NCBI GenBank assembly: GCA_902612125.1
Contig: CACMBV010000001.1
Span: forward strand, 124,001-188,000
Direction of reading: 5' to 3'
DNA length: 64,000 nt
From: an uncultured Verrucomicrobiota bacterium
GTDB taxonomy: Bacteria > Verrucomicrobiota > Verrucomicrobiia > Opitutales > Seribacteraceae
A program made the position numbers and the translations under genes. How positions within the stretch are numbered: the stretch's first letter is position 1; each line of letters begins with the position of its first letter. Below the pieces are notes generated by a model. The model did not search any database. It was not told the origin of the DNA and saw nothing but the letters and a program-made list of their open reading frames with translations. Of the stretch, positions 1-9,682 are shown one piece after another.

Positions 1-1
1 A

Positions 2-688
2 GGTTCATGGCCCCTGGAAAATCCATCTGGTAAGAACTGGGTTGAGTTTATTCGCCAACTTCCTCAAGATACTCCTGGCCAAAAAGCCTATCAAAAATTT
101 CTCAAAACTTGGAAAGGAAGCTCAAAAAAGCATCGTGATCTGGGCTTCCTTCGGTTAATAGCCAGGGAATATTTCAAAGTAATTGGCAATACCCAACGTA
201 AATTTGCTCCTAATCATTTAGTCTTTGGAGAACGTTTTGGTATTAATTCACTTAATATTTACGAAACAGTGGTCGTAGAAGTTGTTGAGGAAATGCTCCC
301 CTATGTGGATGCAATTGCCGTGCAACCTCCTTTTCATTCAAAATTTCCTAAAGAAGATTTCGACAAGATTTATAAACTTACTCAAAAACCTATTATGATT
401 TGTGACTTCGCCATTCGATTCAAAGACGGAGATAAGGACATCCGCGGTTGGAAGCCAGAGAGTGATTCAATTGCAGCAGGTAAGGCATACTCTCAATACA
501 TCAAAGATGCGTTCAAAACAAAATATGTGATCGGTTCTTTTTGGTGCAACCCAGTCGACACGAAGGTAGGTTTTGGAAAGCAAGGAGTAAAACAAGGGTT
601 TTTTAATTATGATCTAAGTCCTCGAATCGGACTTTACGAGTCCGTAAAAGTACTGAATCAATTCATTCTCACACAAACTCCGAATTAA
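2..688 (+). CDS. Glycoside hydrolase, agarase-like TIM barrel (C-terminal part; 5' end lies outside the window)
   Basis: The frame stays open from base 2 (GSWPLENPSGKNWVEFIRQLPQDT...) into the listed ORF at 269. The sequence ERFGINSLNIYE...YVDAIAVQPP...KPIMICDFAI...GSFWCNPVD resembles the C-terminal barrel of GH50/agarase-like enzymes. Confidence 0.5.
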   Translation, partial: GSWPLENPSGKNWVEFIRQLPQDTPGQKAYQKFLKTWKGSSKKHRDLGFLRLIAREYFKVIGNTQRKFAPNHLVFGERFGINSLNIYETVVVEVVEEMLPYVDAIAVQPPFHSKFPKEDFDKIYKLTQKPIMICDFAIRFKDGDKDIRGWKPESDSIAAGKAYSQYIKDAFKTKYVIGSFWCNPVDTKVGFGKQGVKQGFFNYDLSPRIGLYESVKVLNQFILTQTPN

Positions 689-754
689 ATAATTTTATCA
701 AACTGGTTTTCAGGAGCAAATAAGGATTAATCTTACAGATACCTATATTTACTT

Positions 755-2182
755 ATGCAACTTCTTTTGAAAATTCTATTTTTCACAATCCCCTTGATTC
801 TGACACAAACCATTTTATTGGGTAAGGACCGCATCTCCGAGATGCCCAACCTGATTATTCTGCTGGCTGACGATTTGGGCTATGGAGAACTTGGATGCCA
901 GGGAAATAATGATATCCCCACACCTAATATAGACGGAATCGCCAAAAAAGGGGTCCGCTTCACTCAAGGCTATGTGACTGCACCCAACTGCAGTCCCTCC
1001 CGAGCCGGTCTAATAACTGGAAAATACGGCACCCGGTTCGGGCATGAGTTCAACCCAACCGGAGCCAAGAACGAGCAGCCGGGCTACGGTCTCCCCCTTT
1101 CTGAAAAGACCCTGGCTGGTTCTCTCTCGATGGCCGGATATGTAAACGGATTGATTGGCAAGTGGCACCTGGGAGGAACCGCAGCATACCATCCGTTTCG
1201 TAGAGGGTTTGATGAATTTTTCGGATTTACTCATGAGGGCCATTACTTTTTGCCCGAACCGTGGGAAGGAACTACTACTTGGTTACGAAGAAAAGTCCTG
1301 CCGGGTGGTGGCAAAGGAGTAAGATCATTTGGTAAAGTAATTTATTCGACTCACTTGGGAAATGAACCTGATTACGACGCCAACAACCCAATTGTTAGGG
1401 GAAGCCAGCCCGTCCACGAAGCAGAGTATTTTACCGATGCCATTACCCGCGAGTCCGTCGATTTCATCGACCGGCATGCCGACAAACCTTTCTTTTTATT
1501 AGTTTCGTACAACGCGGTTCACAGCCCCCTGCAGGCTACGGACAAGTACATGAAAAAGTTCAAGCACATCAAAGATATACAGCGACGAATCTTCGCTGCC
1601 ATGCTTTCAAACCTCGATGATAGTGTAGGCGACATTTTGAAAAAGCTGGAAAAAGAAAACCTGGAAAAGGATACCTTGGTGTTCTTCCTTAGCGATAACG
1701 GTGGCCCTACCAAAGAATTGACGAGCAGCAACCTACCATTACGCGGCGGAAAGGGACAAATGTATGAGGGTGGTATCCGTGTACCCTTCCTTTTCCAATG
1801 GCCTGGAAAAGTGCCAGCCGGGACAGCTTTTGATCGTCCCGTTCTCAGCACGGATATCTTCGCAACCATCCATGCAGCCGCCGGAGCTCCCAGACCTAAA
1901 GGAAAATACATCGAGTCCTATGATCTGCTTCCCTACCTCACGGGGAAATATAAAGAAGATCCCCATGAATGGCTTTATTGGAGACAAGGTCATGAGGCGG
2001 CCTTTCGCGTAGGGAATATGAAAATTCTCAGGCAATCCCCCCCCAAATGGGAGCTCTACGACTTAGCCAAGGATCCATCTGAAACCATGGACTTGAGCAA
2101 AGAACTACCGGACCAATTTGAATTCCTGCTGGAAGGCTGGAAAAAGATCGATGGGCATATGGTTGAGCCTTTATTCAAGTAA
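755..2182 (+). CDS. Sulfatase (S1 family, arylsulfatase A-like), secreted
   Basis: Signal peptide; PNLIILLADDLGYGELGCQG metal site; C-S-P-S-R FGly motif (NCSPSRAGLITGKYG); GKWHLGG; FLSDNGG. Confidence 0.93.
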   Translation: MQLLLKILFFTIPLILTQTILLGKDRISEMPNLIILLADDLGYGELGCQGNNDIPTPNIDGIAKKGVRFTQGYVTAPNCSPSRAGLITGKYGTRFGHEFNPTGAKNEQPGYGLPLSEKTLAGSLSMAGYVNGLIGKWHLGGTAAYHPFRRGFDEFFGFTHEGHYFLPEPWEGTTTWLRRKVLPGGGKGVRSFGKVIYSTHLGNEPDYDANNPIVRGSQPVHEAEYFTDAITRESVDFIDRHADKPFFLLVSYNAVHSPLQATDKYMKKFKHIKDIQRRIFAAMLSNLDDSVGDILKKLEKENLEKDTLVFFLSDNGGPTKELTSSNLPLRGGKGQMYEGGIRVPFLFQWPGKVPAGTAFDRPVLSTDIFATIHAAAGAPRPKGKYIESYDLLPYLTGKYKEDPHEWLYWRQGHEAAFRVGNMKILRQSPPKWELYDLAKDPSETMDLSKELPDQFEFLLEGWKKIDGHMVEPLFK

Positions 2183-2269
2183 AACGGAACATAACTCTCA
2201 CTACTTTCCCTGGGGTATGTGCTTTGAGAACTTGGCAATTTTGTAATTTTTATATATAATAACGCTTAT

Positions 2270-3553
2270 ATGTATTCACATAAAAAAATCGGCAGACGTC
2301 GCTTCCTGCAGGGAATCGGAGGCTCATTTCTTGCTCTGCCGCTTCTTAATGTCCACTCCTTTGATGGCAATTTTGTCACTCCAAAAAGAATCACTGCAAC
2401 TGGTGTTTTCTATGGTTTTGTCCCTGAAAATTTTCATCCACAACAAACTGGATCAGATTACGAATCCCCACTTTTGTTAAAGTCACTAGAACCTTTCCGT
2501 CAGGACTACACCGTTTTTTCAGGACTTGATCACAACCTTACTGGTGGCCATAACTCCACCAAATTTTTTCTTTCTGGAATTCCCAGCAGTCAATCCAAGG
2601 GGTTTTCTGAGTCCAATATTTCCGTGGATCAAAAGGCGGCCAACTTTGTTGGAGGAGAAACCCGCTACCCCTCCCTTACCCTTGATTCAGATCGTGGATC
2701 CGAGCACACTTTAGCATGGACAAAAAACGGTAATAATATTCAGCCTATTCGAAGCCTGGAAAAGTTGTACCAGTTGCTGTTTCGAAAAGACAACCCTGCT
2801 TCCCTTCGACAGGCAGAAAAAGACTTAGCTGATAAACGCTCAATTCTTGATCTGGCCAGATCGGAGGCTGCAAGCTTCAAGAATGGTTTGGGGAGGGAAG
2901 ATTCCGAGAAACTCGATCAGTATTTTACATCCGTGCGAGAATTTGAAAAACGAATCGAGCAATCCACTGTTTGGCTGGACAAGGAAAAACCAGTTACTCC
3001 TTTCAAATTACCAGCAAGAGCTGACTCCTTAACGCTAAAAGATAAGACTCCCCTTTTCTATGATCTTATGGCATTGGCACTGCAAACTGACTCAACTCGT
3101 GTTATCAGTCTAGCTTTTACTAATCTAGGAAAAGAAAACGGAGGCTTAAGCGGTGTATCCCGGGGGTATCACACTCTTTCACATCATGGTCAGGTTCAGG
3201 ATGCGATCAATGAACTTTCCATCATTGAAAAATTTCATGTGGAGCAATTTTCACGCTTTTTGGGCAAGCTCAAAGATATCACGGAGCCGAACGGTAAAAC
3301 TTTACTCGATAACACCATGGCTCTTCTGGGAAGCGGAATGAGCAATGCAAATTCTCACAGCAATCGGGATCTTCCTGTTTTGCTCGCAGGAGGTGGGTTC
3401 AAACATGGTCAACATTTACACTTTGCCCGTAATGGAAAACATTCCACTCCCCTATGTAATCTCTACCTCTCCATGTTACAGAATTTTGGGCTTGAGATTG
3501 ATACATTTAATACCGCTAGCGGCACCCTTACTGGCCTTACCAAAGTTACCTAA
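2270..3553 (+). CDS. DUF1552 family protein
   Basis: Tat-like N-terminus (GRRRFLQGIGGSFLALPLLN); 'VFSGLDHNLTGGH', 'FLSGIP', 'ALQTDSTRVISLAF' and 'LLAGGGFKHGQHL' are typical of DUF1552; precedes a DUF1592 gene. Confidence 0.85.
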   Translation: MYSHKKIGRRRFLQGIGGSFLALPLLNVHSFDGNFVTPKRITATGVFYGFVPENFHPQQTGSDYESPLLLKSLEPFRQDYTVFSGLDHNLTGGHNSTKFFLSGIPSSQSKGFSESNISVDQKAANFVGGETRYPSLTLDSDRGSEHTLAWTKNGNNIQPIRSLEKLYQLLFRKDNPASLRQAEKDLADKRSILDLARSEAASFKNGLGREDSEKLDQYFTSVREFEKRIEQSTVWLDKEKPVTPFKLPARADSLTLKDKTPLFYDLMALALQTDSTRVISLAFTNLGKENGGLSGVSRGYHTLSHHGQVQDAINELSIIEKFHVEQFSRFLGKLKDITEPNGKTLLDNTMALLGSGMSNANSHSNRDLPVLLAGGGFKHGQHLHFARNGKHSTPLCNLYLSMLQNFGLEIDTFNTASGTLTGLTKVT

Positions 3554-3564
3554 AATTTTTAAAG

Positions 3565-6162
3565 ATGGAACTCGTTGTAAGGATTTACGGGATTATCTTA
3601 TTTTCCTGTCTGGTATCTTCGCCAACAAAAGTATTCTCCAAACCAATTGAATTCGATGACGGGGTTCATCAGTTTATCAATAATTACTGCATTCGTTGTC
3701 ATGGTATCGATGAGGAAAAAGGGGATCGTACCTTTCATGAGCTTAGCTACCGAGAGAATGAGAAAAGATTAATTAATCTGGAAAATCCGGATAAAGTAAA
3801 TCTTCTCCAAGATATATTGGATCAACTCAATCTTGGAGAGATGCCACCAAGAAAAAAAAATGTGGATCATCCCAGTGAAAGTGAAATCCAAAAGAGCATA
3901 AATTGGCTAAGCAGTACCCTTCTCGAAATGGAAAAAAACCGGGGGCCCAAACAAACGGTACTTCGAAGATTGAACCGCAGAGAATACCGTAACACCATGC
4001 GTGACCTTTTGGGACTTAATGATCTACCCTTTGACTTCACTCTGGACTTTCCATCGGATGAAAATGATCACGGTTTTGTGAATATTGGGGATGCCCTCAA
4101 TTTATCAGATCAGCACCTCGATGCCTATCTAAAGGCGGCTGACCGGTATCTGCGAATGGCATTTCGTTTTGATGAAATCAAAAAATCAGAAACCCAGATA
4201 ATCAAGCCCAAAGATTGGGGCTATCCCGAAAAGCAGGACAAAACTCCATGGATGTACCGCGTGTATCAACCCGGAAAGTTTCTCGATTTTGCCGCAGGAA
4301 AAAAACAACTTTCCGAGCATTTCGATCTAGGCACATTCCCTCACGCCTGGTACAGAAAAACAAAGGGCATTCAAACACCGGGTTACTACAAGGTTGTCCT
4401 TACGGCAGAAGCCGTTCGTAGGCTAACCCATCCCTACGATCCGAAAATGATACCCACCAATCTGGAAGCTCCCATGCAACTCTCCCTGTACATTTCGAGA
4501 GGAAATCAGGGAACAGCTTCTGATTCGCTCACTTTCCGATCCAAGATTGGTCACTGGGATCTCGCTGATCATCAAAACACAAAATTCGAAGTGGTCACCT
4601 GGATGGATGAAAAGGATGTTCCCTTTGTTAACTGGGATAATGGCCCCGGTCCCTCTGATTATTGGATGCGGGACATTTGTAAAGAATATCATACTGACAT
4701 CGAGTTTCAGGGAAAACAAGGATCCCACGCCTGGCATATCATAGGAAAGGACCTCGTTCCCGGCCGAATTGTCTCAGATGTATGGAAAGGGCCCGTCATT
4801 CGACTTCATGACTTCCGGATCGTTGGCCCCCTTCCCTACACCTACAGCACAAAAGCCCAGAATGTTTTCCTCAATGATAAGAAAAATCTTTCCCAGGTGA
4901 ATCTACCCTTGGCATTTTCCAGATTCGCACGCCGGGCATTTAGAAAACCAGTCAGTCGGAAGGATATCGAACCGTATCTTGAAATCGAAAAACATGCCCG
5001 CACGAAACTTGGCCGTAACCAAGAGGAAGCATTTTTCCTCGCCCTAAAGGCAATGCTTGTCTCTCCCGACTTTCTCTACATCCGTGAGGAAAAGTCTAAA
5101 TTGGACAGGCTTAACAGCTTTGAAATTGCCAATCGATTGTCTCATTTTGTGTGGTCTTCATTACCCGATAATGATCTGTTCACACTGGCAAAGGATGAAA
5201 AACTCCAAGATCGGGAGATACTGAAGCAACAGGTGATCCGCCTGCTCAATGATGATCGTAGTCGGTCCTTTGTGGAAGGTTTTGCAGATAGCTGGTTACG
5301 CTTGGACAAACTGGGAACCATGCCGCCCGCTTCCCTAAAATTTAGGGAGTATTATCGATATGGACTTAATGATGCGATGTTGGAAGAAACATACCGCTTT
5401 GTCTCCAATGCCGTTGAGGAGAATGTACCCGTTACAGATTTCATCCACTCAGATTATGCTTTTATCAATCAGGATCTGGCCCGTCATTACAAAATGGAAG
5501 GAATTGAAGGGATTCATTTCCGGAAGGTTTCCCTTCCGAGCGAAAGCATGCGTGGCGGCCTACTGGGACAGGCTAGTATTCTGACACTTACTGCCAATGG
5601 AGTTGACACCTCGCCAGTAATCCGAGGGATCTGGGTACTGGAAAGCCTGCTCGGCACTCCCCCTTCGCCTCCTCCACCTGATGTAGAACTGATTGATCCT
5701 GATGTACGCGGTGCCAAAACCATGAAAGAGCTCCTCGAAAAACATAGATCAGTCCAAGCATGTGCGGATTGTCATGCTAAGATTGACCCGTATGGTTTTC
5801 CGCTTGAATATTTCGATCCAGTGGGAGGATATCGCCCGACTTACTATCGTTCCCGGTTCTGGAAAAATTCCACCCAGACGACACAACTTATTCCCGCCAA
5901 ACCAATTGATGGAACAGCCACTCTAAGCTCTGGAGAAAATGTTTATGGTCCCCGTTCTCTGAGAAAGTCTCTCCTAACAAAAAAACATCTACTAGCCCGA
6001 AACCTTGCTGAAAAACTATTGATTTACGGCACGGGTCGAGAAATTACTCTTCGGGACAAAAACGAAGCCCGGGAAATTGCCGATTCCATTCTTTCCGAAA
6101 ATTTTGGTTTCCAGGATTTAATCGTAAAGGTAGCCACCAGCGACGCCTTCAGTCGTAAATAA
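3565..6162 (+). CDS. DUF1592/DUF1588/DUF1585/DUF1587/DUF1595 multidomain protein with c-type haem motifs
   Basis: CIRCHG and CADCHAK haem motifs; 'RRLNRREYRNTMRDLLGL' (DUF1587); 'FARRAFRKPVSRKDIEPYL' (DUF1595); 'SHFVWSSLPDNDLF' (DUF1592); 'GTPPSPPPPDVE' (DUF1588). Confidence 0.88.
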   Translation: MELVVRIYGIILFSCLVSSPTKVFSKPIEFDDGVHQFINNYCIRCHGIDEEKGDRTFHELSYRENEKRLINLENPDKVNLLQDILDQLNLGEMPPRKKNVDHPSESEIQKSINWLSSTLLEMEKNRGPKQTVLRRLNRREYRNTMRDLLGLNDLPFDFTLDFPSDENDHGFVNIGDALNLSDQHLDAYLKAADRYLRMAFRFDEIKKSETQIIKPKDWGYPEKQDKTPWMYRVYQPGKFLDFAAGKKQLSEHFDLGTFPHAWYRKTKGIQTPGYYKVVLTAEAVRRLTHPYDPKMIPTNLEAPMQLSLYISRGNQGTASDSLTFRSKIGHWDLADHQNTKFEVVTWMDEKDVPFVNWDNGPGPSDYWMRDICKEYHTDIEFQGKQGSHAWHIIGKDLVPGRIVSDVWKGPVIRLHDFRIVGPLPYTYSTKAQNVFLNDKKNLSQVNLPLAFSRFARRAFRKPVSRKDIEPYLEIEKHARTKLGRNQEEAFFLALKAMLVSPDFLYIREEKSKLDRLNSFEIANRLSHFVWSSLPDNDLFTLAKDEKLQDREILKQQVIRLLNDDRSRSFVEGFADSWLRLDKLGTMPPASLKFREYYRYGLNDAMLEETYRFVSNAVEENVPVTDFIHSDYAFINQDLARHYKMEGIEGIHFRKVSLPSESMRGGLLGQASILTLTANGVDTSPVIRGIWVLESLLGTPPSPPPPDVELIDPDVRGAKTMKELLEKHRSVQACADCHAKIDPYGFPLEYFDPVGGYRPTYYRSRFWKNSTQTTQLIPAKPIDGTATLSSGENVYGPRSLRKSLLTKKHLLARNLAEKLLIYGTGREITLRDKNEAREIADSILSENFGFQDLIVKVATSDAFSRK

Positions 6163-6259
6163 ATTCAGGTTTAAACTTCGAAGTTAGAAAGGCGGTTTAC
6201 TGTCGACCTTGAATCATTGTCTGCTAATTTGGATTTCTCTCAAATCCACACTCTCATCC

Positions 6260-8071
6260 ATGATAAAATCTGCCCTTTTACTTTGTTGCTTCACTCTTTC
6301 ACTACACGGTAAAGACACCCTCACACCCATAACTGACTCAGCAAAGCTTCCCAAAAGTGCAATGGAACTTTGGCAGGCTTACCACCCTCAGGCGGAACCA
6401 TTAGAGGTTAAAATAATTAAAGAATGGAAAACTAACGAGGTCACCACCCGCTACCTTACTTACAAAGTCGGTCGATTCAAGGGAGCCAATTCGCGGGTCT
6501 CCGCTTATTATTCTTTTCCGAATAAACCGGGGAAGCATCCTGCATTCGTATGGGCCCACGGTGGCGGTCAAAGAGCCGAGAAAAATCGTAGTATTTATTT
6601 TGCTAAGCAGGGCTTTGCCAACATCGACATCAATTGGCTTGGAAGACCGGTGGAAGAGGATATGGGAATTAACACCGACTGGGGAAAAGTGGATCCCACC
6701 CAGGGTCCGAAATTCTACTCCAAAGCCTTACGCAAAGGATGGAAGGTAAACCTGCAACCCGATGAATTTTCAATCGACCCCATTCCCAGTCCCCGAAACT
6801 CCAACTGGATACTCCTTTCAATGGCGGGTCGACGGGCGATTACATTTCTTCAAGATCAACCTCAGGTAAAGGCAGACAGAATCGGTTTCACCGGCTTTTC
6901 CATGGGAGGGATGATCACTGCCCTTACCGCGATTGACCCGCGCTTGAAAGCGGTCGCTCCGTTTGTGGGGGGCTCCGGGTTTAAAGAAGTCGATTTCCCT
7001 GGTGGAATTGTCGGGAGCAGTAAGCGTCAGCAGTTTCAAAATCTTGAAATGTACCAGAAGGTTATCGATCCGCAATCATACTGGCCTCATGTACAATGTC
7101 CAGTTGCCTTCATCACTTCGTCAAACGACTTTCATTCCACCTTTGAAAGAATCTACAGATCGATGGATTTGCTTCCGCATGACGATTGGAGAGTGTCTTC
7201 CAATGTTCATTATAACCATCAAGTTGGTCCCGAGGGATGGGCAGTGCTCAATCTATGGTTCAGGAAATATCTGGGAGATGAAGAGATTGTAATCCCGGAA
7301 ACACCGCCGTCGAATTTCTCTTTAGAGAATGGAATTGCCACCTTCTCCGTATCACCCAAGGCAATCAATCGACTGGCTGAAGTCAAAATCTACTACAGCT
7401 ACGATCCGAATTCCCGCACCCGTTTCTGGCACCATGCGGATGCTAAAAAGTCAGATAATACCTGGATCACCGAGATCCCAGTGTACTCCAAACTTCCCCT
7501 CTATGTATTCGGACATTGTACCTATCATTTAGATCAGAAAATGATTCTACAAGTTGGGAGTTCCACTACTTTTTCGATTAATTCCAAGCAAGCAATCCAT
7601 GAACCTGAAAACATTGATCTTAACGAAATGTCCAAGCTGGCAAAAAGCGGACTAATTGAGGACTTTTCCAATGGCTCTGCAGACTGGGCCAGTCGAAACG
7701 GCGAAAGTCTTACCACCTACAAACTACAGAGCCCGATGATCAAACGTTCAAACGACAAGGCTTTGGCTTTCACCATTGACCCTCAGGGAAGAGATCACAC
7801 CCTTCGTCTTCGCCTGGGCAGTTCATTTCTTAGTCGGGAAAACAATCTCGGTACTTTTACTTACAACACACAAGTCAACGGAAAAGGCCCTCAGCAAATT
7901 CTGGTTAACCGAAAAGACTTCAAGAGTGAAAAGAATCTGGAACTGGAATGGGCCAAGGTTTCAACATTCAATGTAACCCTGGTTGATCATACGAAAAGGA
8001 GAGCCATTAGGCTAACAGATCCTGAAACGCACTCCATTTTAAAAAGAATTGAATTGATCGACCGCCCCTAG
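6260..8071 (+). CDS. Secreted alpha/beta-hydrolase (acetyl xylan esterase / dienelactone hydrolase-like) with a C-terminal accessory domain
   Basis: ORF is listed from 6209, but the Met at 6260 starts a clean signal peptide (MIKSALLLCCFTLSLHG). Nucleophile elbow GFSMGG in 'RIGFTGFSMGGMITALTAIDPRLKAVAPFVGG'. Confidence 0.75.
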   Translation: MIKSALLLCCFTLSLHGKDTLTPITDSAKLPKSAMELWQAYHPQAEPLEVKIIKEWKTNEVTTRYLTYKVGRFKGANSRVSAYYSFPNKPGKHPAFVWAHGGGQRAEKNRSIYFAKQGFANIDINWLGRPVEEDMGINTDWGKVDPTQGPKFYSKALRKGWKVNLQPDEFSIDPIPSPRNSNWILLSMAGRRAITFLQDQPQVKADRIGFTGFSMGGMITALTAIDPRLKAVAPFVGGSGFKEVDFPGGIVGSSKRQQFQNLEMYQKVIDPQSYWPHVQCPVAFITSSNDFHSTFERIYRSMDLLPHDDWRVSSNVHYNHQVGPEGWAVLNLWFRKYLGDEEIVIPETPPSNFSLENGIATFSVSPKAINRLAEVKIYYSYDPNSRTRFWHHADAKKSDNTWITEIPVYSKLPLYVFGHCTYHLDQKMILQVGSSTTFSINSKQAIHEPENIDLNEMSKLAKSGLIEDFSNGSADWASRNGESLTTYKLQSPMIKRSNDKALAFTIDPQGRDHTLRLRLGSSFLSRENNLGTFTYNTQVNGKGPQQILVNRKDFKSEKNLELEWAKVSTFNVTLVDHTKRRAIRLTDPETHSILKRIELIDRP

Positions 8072-8132
8072 TTTTCTGTTCAAGGGTTTATTCTTGGTTG
8101 CCTTGCTACCATGGTAAGACAACCCTTATGAA

Positions 8133-9682
8133 ATGAATATTTGTAAGCCTTTTTCAGTCATTCTCGTTTTTATTGCCCTAAGTTTCCCTCTTTCAGCCAA
8201 GCAACCCAACATTCTTTTTATTTTACCGACGATCATTCCCATCGGGCAGTGGGTTGCTACCCGGAATCACCCGATTGGGTGAAAACACCCCATATCGATT
8301 CCCTCGCCAAAAATGGTATTCGTTTTGCCAATTGCTACATGGGATCCTGGTGCATGGGTGCCCGTGCAACCTTGCTTACGGGTTTTCAAACCTATGGGAT
8401 TAAATCGATGCGAATGAAGGGGAAATATCCAGGTAGCGTCTATGATAGTAGTAAATCTCCCTTTTGGCCGGCGGTCTTTCGGAAAAACGGGTATCAGACC
8501 GCTCAGGTGGGAAAATGGCATACCGGGACAGATAACGGTTACGGGCGTGACTGGGATTTTCAAAAGGTCTGGAACCGACCTGCTTTTCCGGAAAATTCAG
8601 GAAATTATTTCAAGGAACAGCTAATCCAGACCAATGGAAAAAAAGCGGTAATGACCCAAGGCTACTCTACGGACAATTACACCAAGTGGGCGGAGGAGTA
8701 TATTAGGGGTAGACACGGCAAAAAGAAAGGTAAGCCATTCTATCTCTGGGTCTGTTATGGAGCGGTCCATGGACCCTTTACTCCCGCTACCAGACACTTG
8801 GAAAAGTATCCGGAGGTAAAGGTCGAAATTCCTGCGGACATCTATCCACCCCGAATAGGCAAACCAAAATATTCACGGGAGAAAGAACAATGGATCCGGG
8901 GAAAGAACGGATTGCCGGTTCTCAAAAATAAAAGATTTTCCGGGCGTACCGTCAGTGGAAAATTCATTCATGGTATAGATCTTCATTCTCTGGAAAGACA
9001 ATATCATCAGGGTGTGCTTGCCATTGACGAAGGTGTCGGAAAATTGATCAAGGCACTCAAGGATACCGGGCAGTATGAAAATACGCTAATCGTATTTGGA
9101 GCAGATCAGGGAATCGCCTGGGGGCAAAAGGGATTCCAGATGAAACTCGCTCCGTATGACGGCACCATTCGCGGACCGTTAATTGTAAGTATGCCTAAAA
9201 AGCTTCCTTGCGGAAAAGTCTGTGAAAAACCAGTCGGTGGGGCTGACCTTGTGCCCACTTTCTTTGAGGCTGCAAAACTTCAACCGCCCTGGAAAATGCA
9301 CGGTCGCGATCTGACACCACTCCTCAATACTCCAACGGATAAATCCTGGAATTCTCCCTTGTTACTTGCCCATACCGGCATGAGCTTTGGAGAAGATTGT
9401 GATGAGATTATTGATATGAAAGATGATCCCATATATCAAAAGCAGGAGGTTCCATGGTGGGTATTCCTTCGCACCAATCGGTATAAATATATTCGTAACC
9501 TGTTATCGGGAGAAACCGAGGAACTTTATGACATGAAAAATGATCCGGAGGAATTGGTCAACCTGGCCGCAAATAAAAAGAATCTCTCTTTGGTCCGAAA
9601 ACTTCGGGCCCGCACCATCAAGGAACTTGAAAAAACAGACTGTAAGTTTGCCTTGAAGATGCCACCGGTTCTCAATCCTTAA
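8133..9682 (+). pseudogene. Sulfatase gene interrupted by a 1-nt frameshift near 8221-8224 (in-frame ORF track: 8249..9682)
   Basis: ATG 8133 gives signal peptide plus MNICKPFSVILVFIALSFPLSAKQPNILFI, then leaves frame. Adding one T in the T-run restores ...NILFIFTDDHSHRAVGCYPESPDWVKTPHID, which continues into the 477-aa ORF. Active-site motif is C-M-G-A-R (SWCMGARATLLTG). It may be functional if the frameshift is a sequencing or assembly error. Confidence 0.75.

Noticed and set aside
8215-8235. Programmed ribosomal frameshift in the sulfatase
   Set aside because: The T-run is short, there is no obvious stimulatory structure, and the family is not known for frameshifting; sequencing error or pseudogenisation is simpler.
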